Under the pieces are notes generated by a model, which was given only the letters and a program-made list of their open reading frames with translations, did no database searches and was not told the DNA's origin. The translations under genes were made by a program, and so were the position numbers. A DNA stretch of 13,478 nt, taken from positions 1 through 13,478 of the forward strand of contig NAVB01000895.1 of the NCBI GenBank assembly GCA_002179805.1. Reading direction: 5' to 3'. Positions 1 through 8,317 of the stretch are shown piece by piece. The DNA comes from Acanthamoeba lenticulata (lineage: Eukaryota; Discosea; Longamoebia; Acanthamoebidae). The stretch's first letter is position 1, and every line of letters starts with the position of its first letter.

Positions 1-1301
1 GCGTGACGGAAGCGGGCCTGCAGGGCGTCGGGCAGGCGTGCCCCGCCATCCAGGAGCTCCTCCTGCGCGGGACCAACATCCGCTTCTCGCCCGCCCTCCT
101 GAGGTGTGCACTCCCTTTTTTTATTTTTATTTTTATTCTACATTTTTGTTTGTTTTTTTTTTCAATTTATTTACATTTTACAAAAAAACACACACAACAG
201 CTTGCGAGTATTTCCGTTTGTGCATTCGCTGAACCTGGACCTGTGCCCGGAGCTCAACGACAGCGATGTGAGCGCCATCGCCACGGCGCTGGGGAGCGGC
301 CTCCGGTCGCTCTCGCTCGCGGGCTGCCTGCGCGTGTCGGAGCTCGGCCTCAAGCAGGTGGTGGCCGCGTGCCCGCTCCTCGAGAACCTGAGCCTCTCCG
401 GCTGCGACTGCCTCACCGATGACGCGCTCGAGCTCGTGTCCGGCCTCGCGCGCCTCCAGCAGCTCGTACCACGCCCCAGCCTCCCTCTCCACAACAGAAT
501 CCTGGAAATAACCCACCACCACCGCGCGCGTGGGGGCCGGGCAGGACGTGTCGTGGTGCCGCAAGTTGGTCAACGTGGACACCCTGTCGGCCTGCCGCCA
601 GCTCTCTGTCCTGTGCGTCTTCCTCCCTACCACGTTCGAGAAGGCATGTGCTGACGATGCACACTCGGGTTTGGGGGATGCATCAGGAATCTCGACGGGT
701 GCTGGCGCGTGTCGGGCTCGCGTTTCGCGGAGCTCTGCGCCAACGTTCTGCTCACCGTCCTCTCCATGTACGCCTTCAGGCCTGGGGCATGGGAAAGTGT
801 GGTGTTTGCCACGAGCCTGAACAAGCAAGCGTGCGTTTGGGGGGGGGGGTGGCAGTGACGAGTGCGGGGGCATCCGACGCAAGCACTTGACCTGGTGCGC
901 CGAGAACCAGCGCTTTGCGGCTCTCCGCAGCCTCACCCTCAGTGGTGCGTTCCTCCCCACCGTCAACATGATGGTGAACACTCGATACTTATGAACATAC
1001 GGACATATTCGGGAACAACAGGTTTTTCCAAGCTGCGGGACAAGGAGCTCGCCCTCTTGGTCAAGTCAGCCGACCAGTTGATCCACCTCGTACGTCAGCA
1101 GTTGCACACGTTTTACAGCAAGGTCTTCTTTCATTGACCTGATCTCGTACGCGTGGAGATGAGCAGGTCTTGTGGGCGACTGACTTTAGTGAGGAGCTCC
1201 TCAAGCAGCTGATCGACGCGTACCCGCGTCTGGAGATCGAAGCCTTCAGCAACGGCGTCGACACCCAAGCTCCCAACACCAGCACGCCCAAGCTGGACTG
1301 A
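1..1301 (+). CDS. Leucine-rich-repeat protein, AMN1/F-box type (3' part)
   Basis: The 5' end lies outside the window. Exons deduced from frame and GT-AG sites: 3-103 (open at the left), 201-465, 545-612, 687-767, 856-944, 1022-1089 and 1167-1301, with matching phases and a TGA at 1299-1301. The product carries cysteine-containing leucine-rich repeats of the kind in AMN1 and F-box/LRR proteins, for example LRSLSLAGCLRVSELGLKQV, LENLSLSGCDCLTDDALELV and, across the 465/545 splice, LQQLDVSWCRKLVN. The repeats fade towards the end, which finishes in a short polar tail (NTSTPKLD). Such proteins usually form a curved scaffold that selects substrates for SCF ubiquitin ligases. An F-box would lie upstream and cannot be seen, so the ligase role is inference. 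The first intron (104-200) is strikingly T-rich. Confidence 0.75.
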
Positions 1302-1475
1302 AAATATAATGTTGGAAAATTGAAAGAAAAGTCGTTTTCTCGGTCGCACGGCGTGAAATTCTGCTGAAGGCAGGCACCTGCATCAGCAGTATTTGCGTAA
1401 AGGAGTACAAGGCCTGGCCGTAGAGGAAGAGGAAGTCGGTCTCGAGGGAGAAGAGAAATAGGCGCTACAGTACAA
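1302..1475. other. Intergenic gap, LRR gene to Rho GTPase gene
   Basis: This 174-base gap separates two genes on the same strand. It must hold the 3' end of the LRR transcript and the 5' leader of the GTPase. An AT-rich stretch with AAAATATAATG follows the stop directly. I see no clear promoter motif and no convincing ORF. Confidence 0.5.
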
Positions 1476-2767
1476 ATGCAGGCACCCGAAAAAGCCGCGT
1501 CATCTTCGGGTCCTGCTCTGCGTGATTCCCAGGACTCAGATGCCGAGGCCATGTCCAGCGGCCCCTCCGTGCGCACCATCACCTGCGTCGTAGTCGGCGA
1601 TGGTGCCTCCCCCACCCCTTTACGCGGCAAACTCTCCGTTCATGTTTTTATTTTATTTTCTTATTACTTTGCTGCCCACCCTACCACCATACCCTAACCG
1701 CCGACGTTGATGACGCATCCCTTCACTCGTGCAGCGGCCGTGGGCAAGACGTCCCTCCTCACGGCCCTCACCATCAAGGTGCCGTGAACTTCTTCCTACC
1801 GCGCCACGTCATGCAGGACTGATGGGAGCTTGTTTGTTTTATTGGGGGAACGCAGGACAACTCGGGGATGGGGCGGGGCGAGCAGGGCATGGAATACCAC
1901 AAGACCGTGCCCCTCCTCGCCGACGACGGCCACGTACGTTGGTCCTATGAAACAGAAAAAAGAGCCCGGGCCCTGCCTGGATCATCATCACCATCATCAT
2001 AGCCACGCACGGCGCTAACCCTCGTGCGGTTGGCAGGTGGAGGAGACCGTGTACCTGCGACTGATCGACACGCCCGGGGAGATGCACGACACGCGCGGGC
2101 CCAAGAGCTACGGCCTGGCCGACGTGTTCCTCATCTGCTTCTCCATCATCTCCCCCACCTCGGCCCACAGCGTCATCGACCGCGTGCGTGACGCCACAAG
2201 CTTCCCCCTCCCTCCGCCTCATGCTCTGCACGCGTTGGGATGATCGCTTAAGGTATGGGGGCACGTGACGGCGCAGTGGCTGCCGGGCGTGCGACAAGCC
2301 AACCCAAAGGCACCGATCGTGCTCGTCGGCATGAAGGTCGACCTCAGGTGCGTGTGCGCTCCTGTGCGGCCACACAAATAGAGAGAAGGCCAAGTACTGA
2401 TGAGGATAATCATGTCGCACGAACGAGCAGACATGACGCCGACATCCTGCGACGGTTGGCGGAGCGCAACTTCAGTCCGGTGACGGAGCAGCAGGGCCAG
2501 GAGCTGCAGCGCCAGATCAATGCCCTCGACTACTTTGAAATCACGACATCAGAAATCGAAGTCCTCGACCTCCTGGCCACCGAGGTGGTGCGCGGAGCCG
2601 TGGGCAAGCCCAAGTCGCGGAAGGGCGGCAAGAAGGCCAAAAAGAAGGCGACGCAAGCCAGCGGCAGCAAGGGCGTCGAGCTGGCCGGCAGCAGCAAAGG
2701 CAACAAGGCCTCCTCAGAGGGCAGCAGCAAATCCAAGAGCGGCAAGCGGGGATGTGCCCTCAGCTGA
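1476..2767 (+). CDS. Divergent Rho-family small GTPase with CAAX end
   Basis: Six exons: 1476-1602, 1735-1778, 1856-1933, 2037-2183, 2253-2347 and 2431-2767, giving about 275 residues. Rho/Rac landmarks appear in order: P-loop GDAAVGKTSLL (residues 41-51, formed by splicing), a switch I threonine in YHKTVP, switch II DTPGE (94-98), the Rho-typical SYGLADVFLICFS, and VGMKVDLR in place of VGTKLDLR. The end is polybasic (KKAKKKA) and closes with CALS, a CAAX box whose final serine predicts farnesylation, so it probably acts at membranes. Compared with Rac, alanine replaces Gly12, proline replaces Ala59, glutamate replaces Gln61, methionine replaces Thr in TKxD, and the G5 SAL motif is lost (EITTSE). 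This recalls atypical GTPases such as Rnd and RhoH, so normal cycling is doubtful. A second possible start is Met26. It converges with a RhoGEF gene. Confidence 0.82.
1934..2036 (+). repeat. CAT/ATC trinucleotide tract in an intron
   Basis: This intron of the Rho GTPase gene holds an imperfect ATC/CAT run at about 1981-2001. One forward frame would read it as polyhistidine, but it lies between a clean GTACGT donor and a TTGGCAG acceptor, so it is treated as intronic simple repeat. Confidence 0.6.
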
Positions 2768-3027
2768 GGCAGAAAACCAGCTGTCCATTTAGTGTAAAAA
2801 AAAAAACACGAAAAAATTTGTATTTTTGCAGCTGCTTCCTCTTTTGCCACAGCTGCCGGCGAAGACGGCGACCCACACGGGTGAGACGCTCCGCCTTTTG
2901 GCTGATAAATACAAAGGACCCTTTGTTTGGCGGGATCGGCTGATTGAGCGTGCTCCCTTGAGGGAGGAAACATGGGTGGGTGAGCTTATTGAGTGCGGTG
3001 GGGCAGAGTGTTGAGACTGCTGACTAC
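2768..3027. other. Convergent intergenic region between GTPase and RhoGEF
   Basis: These 260 bases lie between the stop codons of two convergent genes and should hold both 3' UTRs. There is a poly-A run at about 2796-2805, an AT-rich patch around 2805-2830, and a GATAAATA-like element near 2903. I see no conserved ORF. The short ORFs on both strands here resemble nothing I know. Confidence 0.5.
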
Positions 3028-6000
3028 TCAGTCGGCCTGGGATCGGCCTTCGCTAAAGCCGCGCTTGTCGCGAACAAGAGGCTTGCGGGCGGAAGGCGTT
3101 TTGCTGGATGGGGTGTTGGCCGTCCCACTTCGTGCCTTGCCCAGCGACGATGAGGATGACGAGCCCGCCGATCGCTTGATGCGGCTGCTGCTTAGATCCC
3201 ACTCCACATTGCCCCCGTCCTCCTCGCTGCCACCCGTCGTGTCCTCCGCCTCGGCCTCCTCGCCGTTGTCACCCGCCGCTGTTCGTCCTCCTCGCCACTT
3301 GTCCTCCTTCTCCTTCTCCTTCTCCTTGTCCTTCTCCTTGCTGCTCTTGATGGCGGCCCTGCTCCCGCCCTTGCTGGAGCTGCCGCCGCTGTTGTTGCTG
3401 TTGCGATCCTTCTCGCCGCCGCCGGCAGCGGCGGCCGCAGCGGCAGCGGTGTTGATGCGGTCCTTCTCGTACTTCTTCTCGCCGCGCATCTTCAGCGACA
3501 GCGATCGCTTGAAGCTCGACTTGGACCCGCTTCCACTGCCCTCGTCATCGCTGTCGCGGCCGCTGCTGCCGCTGCCACCGCCGCCGTGGCTGTTGTGCCG
3601 CTCGCTGCGGTGGTGCTCGCGGTCGCGCTCCTTCTCCTTCTTCCACCGGAGGCGCTCGTCGTCCCACGAGTCGTGGAGATTGAGGCGCTGCATGGTGTGC
3701 TCGAGGCGCGGGGCCAGGTGGATCATGGCCCGCGGGTCGTTCTTCATCTCGGCCATGAGGAGGTCGAGCTGCGTCACCGACGCCGACTTGTGCAGCTTCG
3801 ACGCGTGGTGGAGGCCCGCCGAGTCGACCACGCCGACCACGCCGCCGACCCCGACCACGGGCCCCGACGCCGCCGCCGCGGGCGACATCTCGAGCGCGTT
3901 GGGTGGGCCGCCCGCGCCGCCCGCCCCGGCCATGGTCTGCCGGAGGGGCACCTGCGCCAGCGGGTTCTGCGTCGTCCGCGTCGGCGTGGGCTCTGCCGCG
4001 TCCGACGGCCGTCGCCCCATCGGCAGGATCCGGCCCAGCGCCGCCCGCTTGCCTCCGGGCGCCTTCTTCTTCTTCTCCTTCGCCTCTGCGCCCATCATCA
4101 TCATCATCGCCATCAGCTAAGACCACGATCGTCGCCATCGTGATGAAGAAGGAGGAGGGGAGCCGCACTCTTGTTGAGGTGGGAGGGCACGGCGGAGGCA
4201 CGCGAGTGGCGGAGGTACTGGAAGTACTCGTCCTTGCGGAGCTGCATGATCCCGAGAAGCTCCCTGTGCACCACCTGCTTCCTCTCCTCCACTTTTTTTT
4301 CGAAAAATAAAATAAAATAAAAATAAAAATAGATGATTATTGCTCCGTGGTCAGAAGAAGGAAACCCTTGGGGTACACGCCAGCGTCGTACATAGTTTTG
4401 CGTCCCAAATATACAACTATAAATATGTAATAAATATGTAATAAATATACTGAACTAAAATAGAGGAAGAAGGGGCATGTAGAGGTAGCTGGACACAATA
4501 GGAATGGATAGCTATAGATACCTGGCGGGGTGGAGGAATTCTTTTTGGGTTTACCTATGCGGAGGTAGTGCTTGGAGACGGTGTCGTCTATGCACGAGTA
4601 GAGGTCCTGCAGCCACGACTTGCGTTCTCGGACGCCGTGAGCCACGAGCAGCACGGGCGTCGCTCCCGTCATCCCGCGCACCACGTAGATCCCGTCGCCG
4701 TCCTGCGTACGAGCATCATCACACACATTCCATACATTCCATGAGCTTCGGCGCGACTGATACTGACATACTACGAATTCCACTGTCGCATACCTCGGAG
4801 TCAGGGTGGTCGTGGGCGAGCGGCACCTCGGACACGGTGAGGTGGACGAGGTCGTCGATGGTCTCCACGTTGTACTTGGTGGCCTTGGTCGTGTTGGTGT
4901 TGATGTTGTTGATGGGACCGGCCGCTGGCGTGCGGGACGAGCCCACCGACATCTCCGACGAAGCCAAAAGGGACGTAAAGCTGCTGCGACGCTGCGACGT
5001 TGCGCTGCCTGGTGCCGACAAGGCTAGCTGGCCCGACGTCGAGGATGAAGATGATGACGATGTAGACGTGGAAGATGAAGAGGAAGATGAATGAGAGGAA
5101 GAAAGAGTGGAAGTGGTAGTCGTGGACGAAGAAGATGACGACGAAGAGGAGGACGAAGAAGGCGGGACGGGACGCGTCCAGAGGAGGATGTCGTTGAAGA
5201 GGAAGAGGTGCCACATGGGCCCTCGGCTGCCGTCCCGCGACATCTCCTCGAGCTCGCCCTCTCGCACCAGCCGCCGCCCCAGCGTCACGATGTTCTGCAG
5301 CGAGATTTGCCGCGTGAGCCATAGCGACATCACCGCCAGCCACCGCGAGACATGAAGAGAGTGGGCCGGGGAGGAGAAGGAGGAGGAGGAGGGAGAAGAA
5401 GAAGAGCACCTTGTCGGTGCCAAGGAGGGTGTTCTGGATGTGGAGGACGGTGAGGATGTGCTCCACGTCGGCTCGCGAATCCTGCACGTAGGCCGTCAGC
5501 TCGCGAAGCGACTCGCAGGCCTCGGACAGGTCCGGCAAGTCGGGATGCGTGTCCCACGTGTGTCGCGCGAATCGCTCCAACAGATCCCTGCCGACGTCAC
5601 GCCCCACCAATGATGGATTTCGCAAAGCTTTAACCAAAAGCGGCCACCAATCGCGCAAGAGCTCGACAGACTACTGGGGCGGAAAGGGAGGGGGGAAGTA
5701 CGTGTAGGCCGGGATGCGGCCGACGGGGAGGGCGAGGAAGTGCTCGAGCGTCCGGCCGCTTATAGCCGGTCCCTCAGCCACGCTTTGCAGGAACGCCACA
5801 AATCGCGCATTTCTATACAGTTGACCTGTGGACGCGACACGATTCGCATAAGCTCAGCTCCTTTGCGGGACAAAGCGAAGAACAAACAAATAAACAAAAC
5901 AAAAGTGCAAATAGAAATACATTTTTTAATAAAATAATAATAATAATTTAAAAATTGTGAGTACCGAGCGTGATGAGGGCTTCTTTGTAGTGTTTACAGT

Positions 6001-7460
6001 AGTTGGAGTAGGCCTTGAGGAAGTGGTTCATGCGTACAAATACGTCGCCTGCCGTGAGAGAGAAGAGAGGTCAGTGCGCGTAAAAAGAGAGAGAGAGAGA
6101 GAAAGACAGACGATGGTCGGGGGGAGAGGAGGGGGGTACCAATTTTCTGGTAGGGGCCCCACTGGGCATGGCGTCGCAGTATTTGCTGGAGGAGAACCGA
6201 GTTGTAGTTGCGGATGACCTCCATGTCGGAGAAGAGCGACCGCAGCGTCATCTCCGACGGGAGGATGGGCTCGCTCGTCGACAAACTGTCCCTCAGGGGC
6301 TGCGTACATCCCACCGGTGACACAAAATGGACGTGTTCCGTGAGAAGAACCGTCGCTGGTGGCGCGCGGAACGAGCCCGAGCGGGCGACAACATACCTTA
6401 AGATACATGTCGACGACGAGGGTGAGGTCCCTGACATAGTCCTCTTCGGAAGCAATGAGTTCCGCCACCATCGCCGTTCGCTTGCGGTTCATTTCCACTG
6501 CATCGGCGCGATGAGAATGAGAAGAGGCATAAGGCGAGAGCAAACCATCAACAAGGATGAAGAAGAAGAAGAAGAAGAAAAAGGACGTACTGAGGATGCG
6601 GAAACGCGACTCACAGAGGGCGCGTCGCCACATGGCCTGGCAAGCGACGATGCGCCTCTCGCCCATGGTGCTGGCGATCGCCAGGGCCCGCCTCTCGACC
6701 TCCTGTCTTCGCTCTTCGGACAGCTCTGGGACGGAGGAGAAGACGTGCAGCGAGCAGCACAGAGGATGTAGATAGACGTCAGCAGGACGAGAAATAAGCC
6801 GCATCTTGGGGAGGAGGCTTGCAAGACGAGACTACGAAATCGAGAAGAAAATGGGAGGCCATTGAATCAACGCACCCCGGCTGGCAGCTTGAGGTCGGCC
6901 GGGCTCGTTCGGGGGACGACGTGTGTCGATGCGTCCGCCACTGCCCACACGGGCAGGAGCCAGAAAGTGATAAAGGCCACCCTCGGACGCGCCATCGCCT
7001 TCGTCTTCACTAGTTTCGTCTTCGAATGTCAAATCGACTTCGTCCCCAGTGTTGTCGCCCATAAATTCCGCATCGTCCACCTCGCTCGCACTACTCACGG
7101 GCTGGCTAATTGTCCGCTCCGTTCGCTCTGGGCGGCATGCGTCGGATTTCCGTCAACCACATGCAATAAAAAGAACATGGGGCAAAAGGTAGGGAAGCAT
7201 GCAGTACCATCCGCATGTTCCCCTTCAGAAGAGCTGCCGAGCACAGGGGCCTTGCGTGAAGTGGCAGAGCCAGAGGCCGTCAAGGCTGTGAGCTGAGCTT
7301 TCTTCGCCTTCTTGTCCGTTTTCTTCTCCTTCTTAGCCTTCTTGTGCGCCTTTATGGACGCGTCATCCTTGGCCTTACCCTTCTTTTTCTTGTCCTTATC
7401 TTTGTCCTTGCGCCGCACAGAGGGATCATCGCCAAGAGTCGTCTTGGCGGGGGCCTCCAT
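3028..7460 (-). CDS. RhoGEF with DH and PH domains
   Basis: Exons in transcript order: 7460-7208, 7127-6981, 6725-6591, 6497-6397, 6299-6140, 6048-5965, 5825-5702, 5587-5410, 5294-4794, 4702-4555, 4291-4202 and 4085-3028; phases agree throughout, giving about 992 residues. An alternative last intron (4190-4117) is also possible, giving about 1006. The N-terminus is lysine-rich, then acidic, then has a degenerate IQ-like segment (CQAMWRRALCESR). The DH domain spans about residues 185-390, with the first conserved region AELIASEEDYVRDLTLVVDM and the later helix LALPVGRIPAYT/DLLERFARHT. The PH domain follows (LGRRLVREGEL, WHLFLFNDILLWT, final-helix tryptophan in RKSWLQDLY) and is interrupted by a serine-rich insert. 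The long tail is low complexity with Lys/Glu, Ala and Ser tracts. DH-PH proteins load GTP on Rho GTPases; the neighbouring GTPase is a candidate partner only by position. The start is the first ATG in frame; a GTG upstream was not used. Confidence 0.85.
4292..4554 (-). other. Long AT-rich intron of the RhoGEF gene
   Basis: At 263 bases this is the longest intron in the window. It lies between the end of the PH domain and the next coding exon and is very AT-rich. A run of A(3-5)T units sits at about 4303-4331, and a duplicated AATATGTAATAAATA-type element at about 4423-4450. No ORF in it resembles a known protein. Confidence 0.65.
5030..5165 (-). repeat. Serine-coding low-complexity tract inside the PH domain
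   Basis: The + strand is an almost pure GA-rich tract of GAT/GAA/GAC/GAG-like triplets. On the coding - strand it reads as long serine runs with some threonine. It lies in frame within the 4794-5294 exon of the RhoGEF, after the PH strand LFNDILLWT, and adds a disordered loop. Confidence 0.75.
6085..6104. repeat. GA dinucleotide repeat in an intron
   Basis: A short run of about eight GA units lies in the RhoGEF intron 6049-6139. On the transcribed strand it is a pyrimidine (TC) tract close to the 3' splice site, so it may also serve as the polypyrimidine tract. Confidence 0.6.
6557..6583. repeat. GAA trinucleotide repeat in an intron
   Basis: About seven GAA units followed by an A run lie in the RhoGEF intron 6498-6590, just inside its 5' splice site. 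The transcript reads this as a CTT/TTC pyrimidine tract. Confidence 0.6.
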
Positions 7461-7824
7461 TTTTCTCCCCACCTCAGTCGATCTCCTGACGATGGCGAGC
7501 ACTCCCGGGCCCTACAAATCAACAACCCAACAACGCACGACAACTTGCCCAGAAACAAAAAATTGTCATTTATAAAAAATGTTATCTTGGCCTGCGACAA
7601 CCCAGACGGGGAAAGCGGGCCAGGCGGGTACGACCGTAACAAGGCAACGGTGGCGACCAAAACGAAAACTGGCGGACCACAGAAGATTTTTTTGCTCTGT
7701 GCGGAAGCAGGTAATAAGGGGAATATTTTGGCGGGAAAAAATGGCGCCAGTGTTTTGGCGCCCTTTGTTCCCTGCCCGAACCCCAATCTCTTAGACAGTC
7801 CGCTCACGCCGTTCGCAAAGCATC
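7461..7824. promoter_or_regulatory. Divergent promoter region between RhoGEF and CKS1
   Basis: These 364 bases separate the start codons of two genes transcribed away from each other. TATAAAAAAT lies at 7571-7580; read on the - strand it gives TTTTATAAATG about 110 bases before the RhoGEF start. E2F-like sites near CKS1 are listed separately. ORFs crossing this region do not resemble known proteins. Confidence 0.6.
7726..7763 (+). promoter_or_regulatory. E2F-DP-like binding sites upstream of CKS1
   Basis: TTTTGGCGGGAAAAA at 7726-7740 matches the E2F-DP consensus (TTTSSCGC and extended TTTGGCGGGAAA) essentially perfectly. A second site, TTTTGGCGCC, is at 7753-7762, with GGCGCC also at 7743-7748. 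They lie about 65-100 bases before the CKS1 start codon. Other eukaryotes use such sites for G1/S transcription, so cell-cycle control of CKS1 is a reasonable inference. Confidence 0.65.
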
Positions 7825-8149
7825 ATGTCGCAAATCATCTATTCGGACAAGTACCACGATGACGAGTTTGAGTACAGGTGTGTTTCTTCTTCCCGTTGAT
7901 CTGCGTTTTACGTAAAAGCTGACTGTCAATGCGTTTTTCAGGCATGTGATACTGCCCAAGCAACTGGCCAAGAAGATTCCTCCCCGCCTTCTCACGGAAG
8001 TCGAATGGAGAGCGCTAGGTGTGCAGCAATCCCCCGGATGGGAGCACTACGAGCGACACGATCCTGAGCCCCACATCCTTCTTTTCCGACGGGCTCTGGA
8101 CCACCCTTACGCAACCAAGCCCATCCAGAAGGCGACCACAGCGCACTAA
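7825..8149 (+). CDS. CKS1: Cyclin-dependent kinase regulatory subunit CKS1
   Basis: Two exons, 7825-7877 and 7942-8149, split by a 64-base GT-AG intron inside an arginine codon, give 86 residues. This is close to the usual size of single-domain Cks proteins. The family signature is nearly complete: [20 protein letters not shown], then [20 protein letters not shown] and [12 protein letters not shown]. The HxPEPH hinge is the segment that lets Cks proteins switch between monomer and strand-exchanged dimer. The conserved arginines and the Trp/Gln of the anion pocket, which binds phosphothreonine on CDK substrates, are present. It should bind the CDK catalytic subunit and promote multisite phosphorylation in nucleus and cytoplasm. 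E2F-like sites lie just upstream. The short Lys/Thr tail after the last beta strand is not conserved. Confidence 0.97.
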
Positions 8150-8317
8150 GCTGCTACCGGAACCGTAACTGCAGGAGAAGAGACATCTCGTGCATCGAAA
8201 GCGACTTTGTATCTATTCTCTCACAGCCAGCCGTGGCTCGTGATTCCTACTCCTCTCTCGCCCTGGAGATCTCCTCAAGGAAGGAGGCTCATCAAAAAAA
8301 GAAAACATTTTTTCCCT
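8150..8317. other. Convergent intergenic gap, CKS1 and homeodomain gene
   Basis: Only 168 bases separate the stop codons of two convergent genes, so their 3' UTRs probably abut or overlap. An A-rich patch at 8294-8306 is visible. I see no gene. Confidence 0.5.

Noticed and set aside
178..981. 267-codon open frame on the - strand across the LRR gene
   Set aside because: It is the complement of GC-rich LRR exons and their introns, has no recognisable domain, and conflicts with the well-supported spliced LRR reading on the + strand.
1981..2002. Histidine-run coding sequence
   Set aside because: It lies inside an intron with clear GTACGT and TTGGCAG ends, and including it would add a stop or shift the GTPase frame.
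2993..4120. 375-codon open frame on the + strand opposite the RhoGEF tail
   Set aside because: It reads as long leucine, serine and proline runs, as expected from the complement of Lys/Glu, Ser and Gly-coding repeats. The - strand joins in phase to the PH exons.
3545..4201. 218-codon - strand frame rich in Arg, Gly and Ala
   Set aside because: It is a shifted frame of the RhoGEF tail exon with biased composition and no domain.
5030..5400. GA-rich + strand block as a microsatellite array or acidic protein gene
   Set aside because: Most of it is the complement of the in-frame serine insert of the PH domain. The rest (about 5340-5409) is an intron pyrimidine tract.
6735..6830. Extra RhoGEF exon from the open frame reading MRLISRPADVYLHP
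   Set aside because: No splice combination gave matching phases on both sides. A direct join from 6981 to 6725 gives a continuous acidic segment (GASEEELSEERR).
7461..7502. Upstream extension of RhoGEF exon 1 from position 7502
   Set aside because: The codon there is GTG, not ATG. The ATG at 7460 is the first proper start in the frame.
7344..7862. 172-codon + strand frame over the RhoGEF/CKS1 promoter
   Set aside because: It crosses the promoter and the CKS1 start in the wrong frame and shows no domain.
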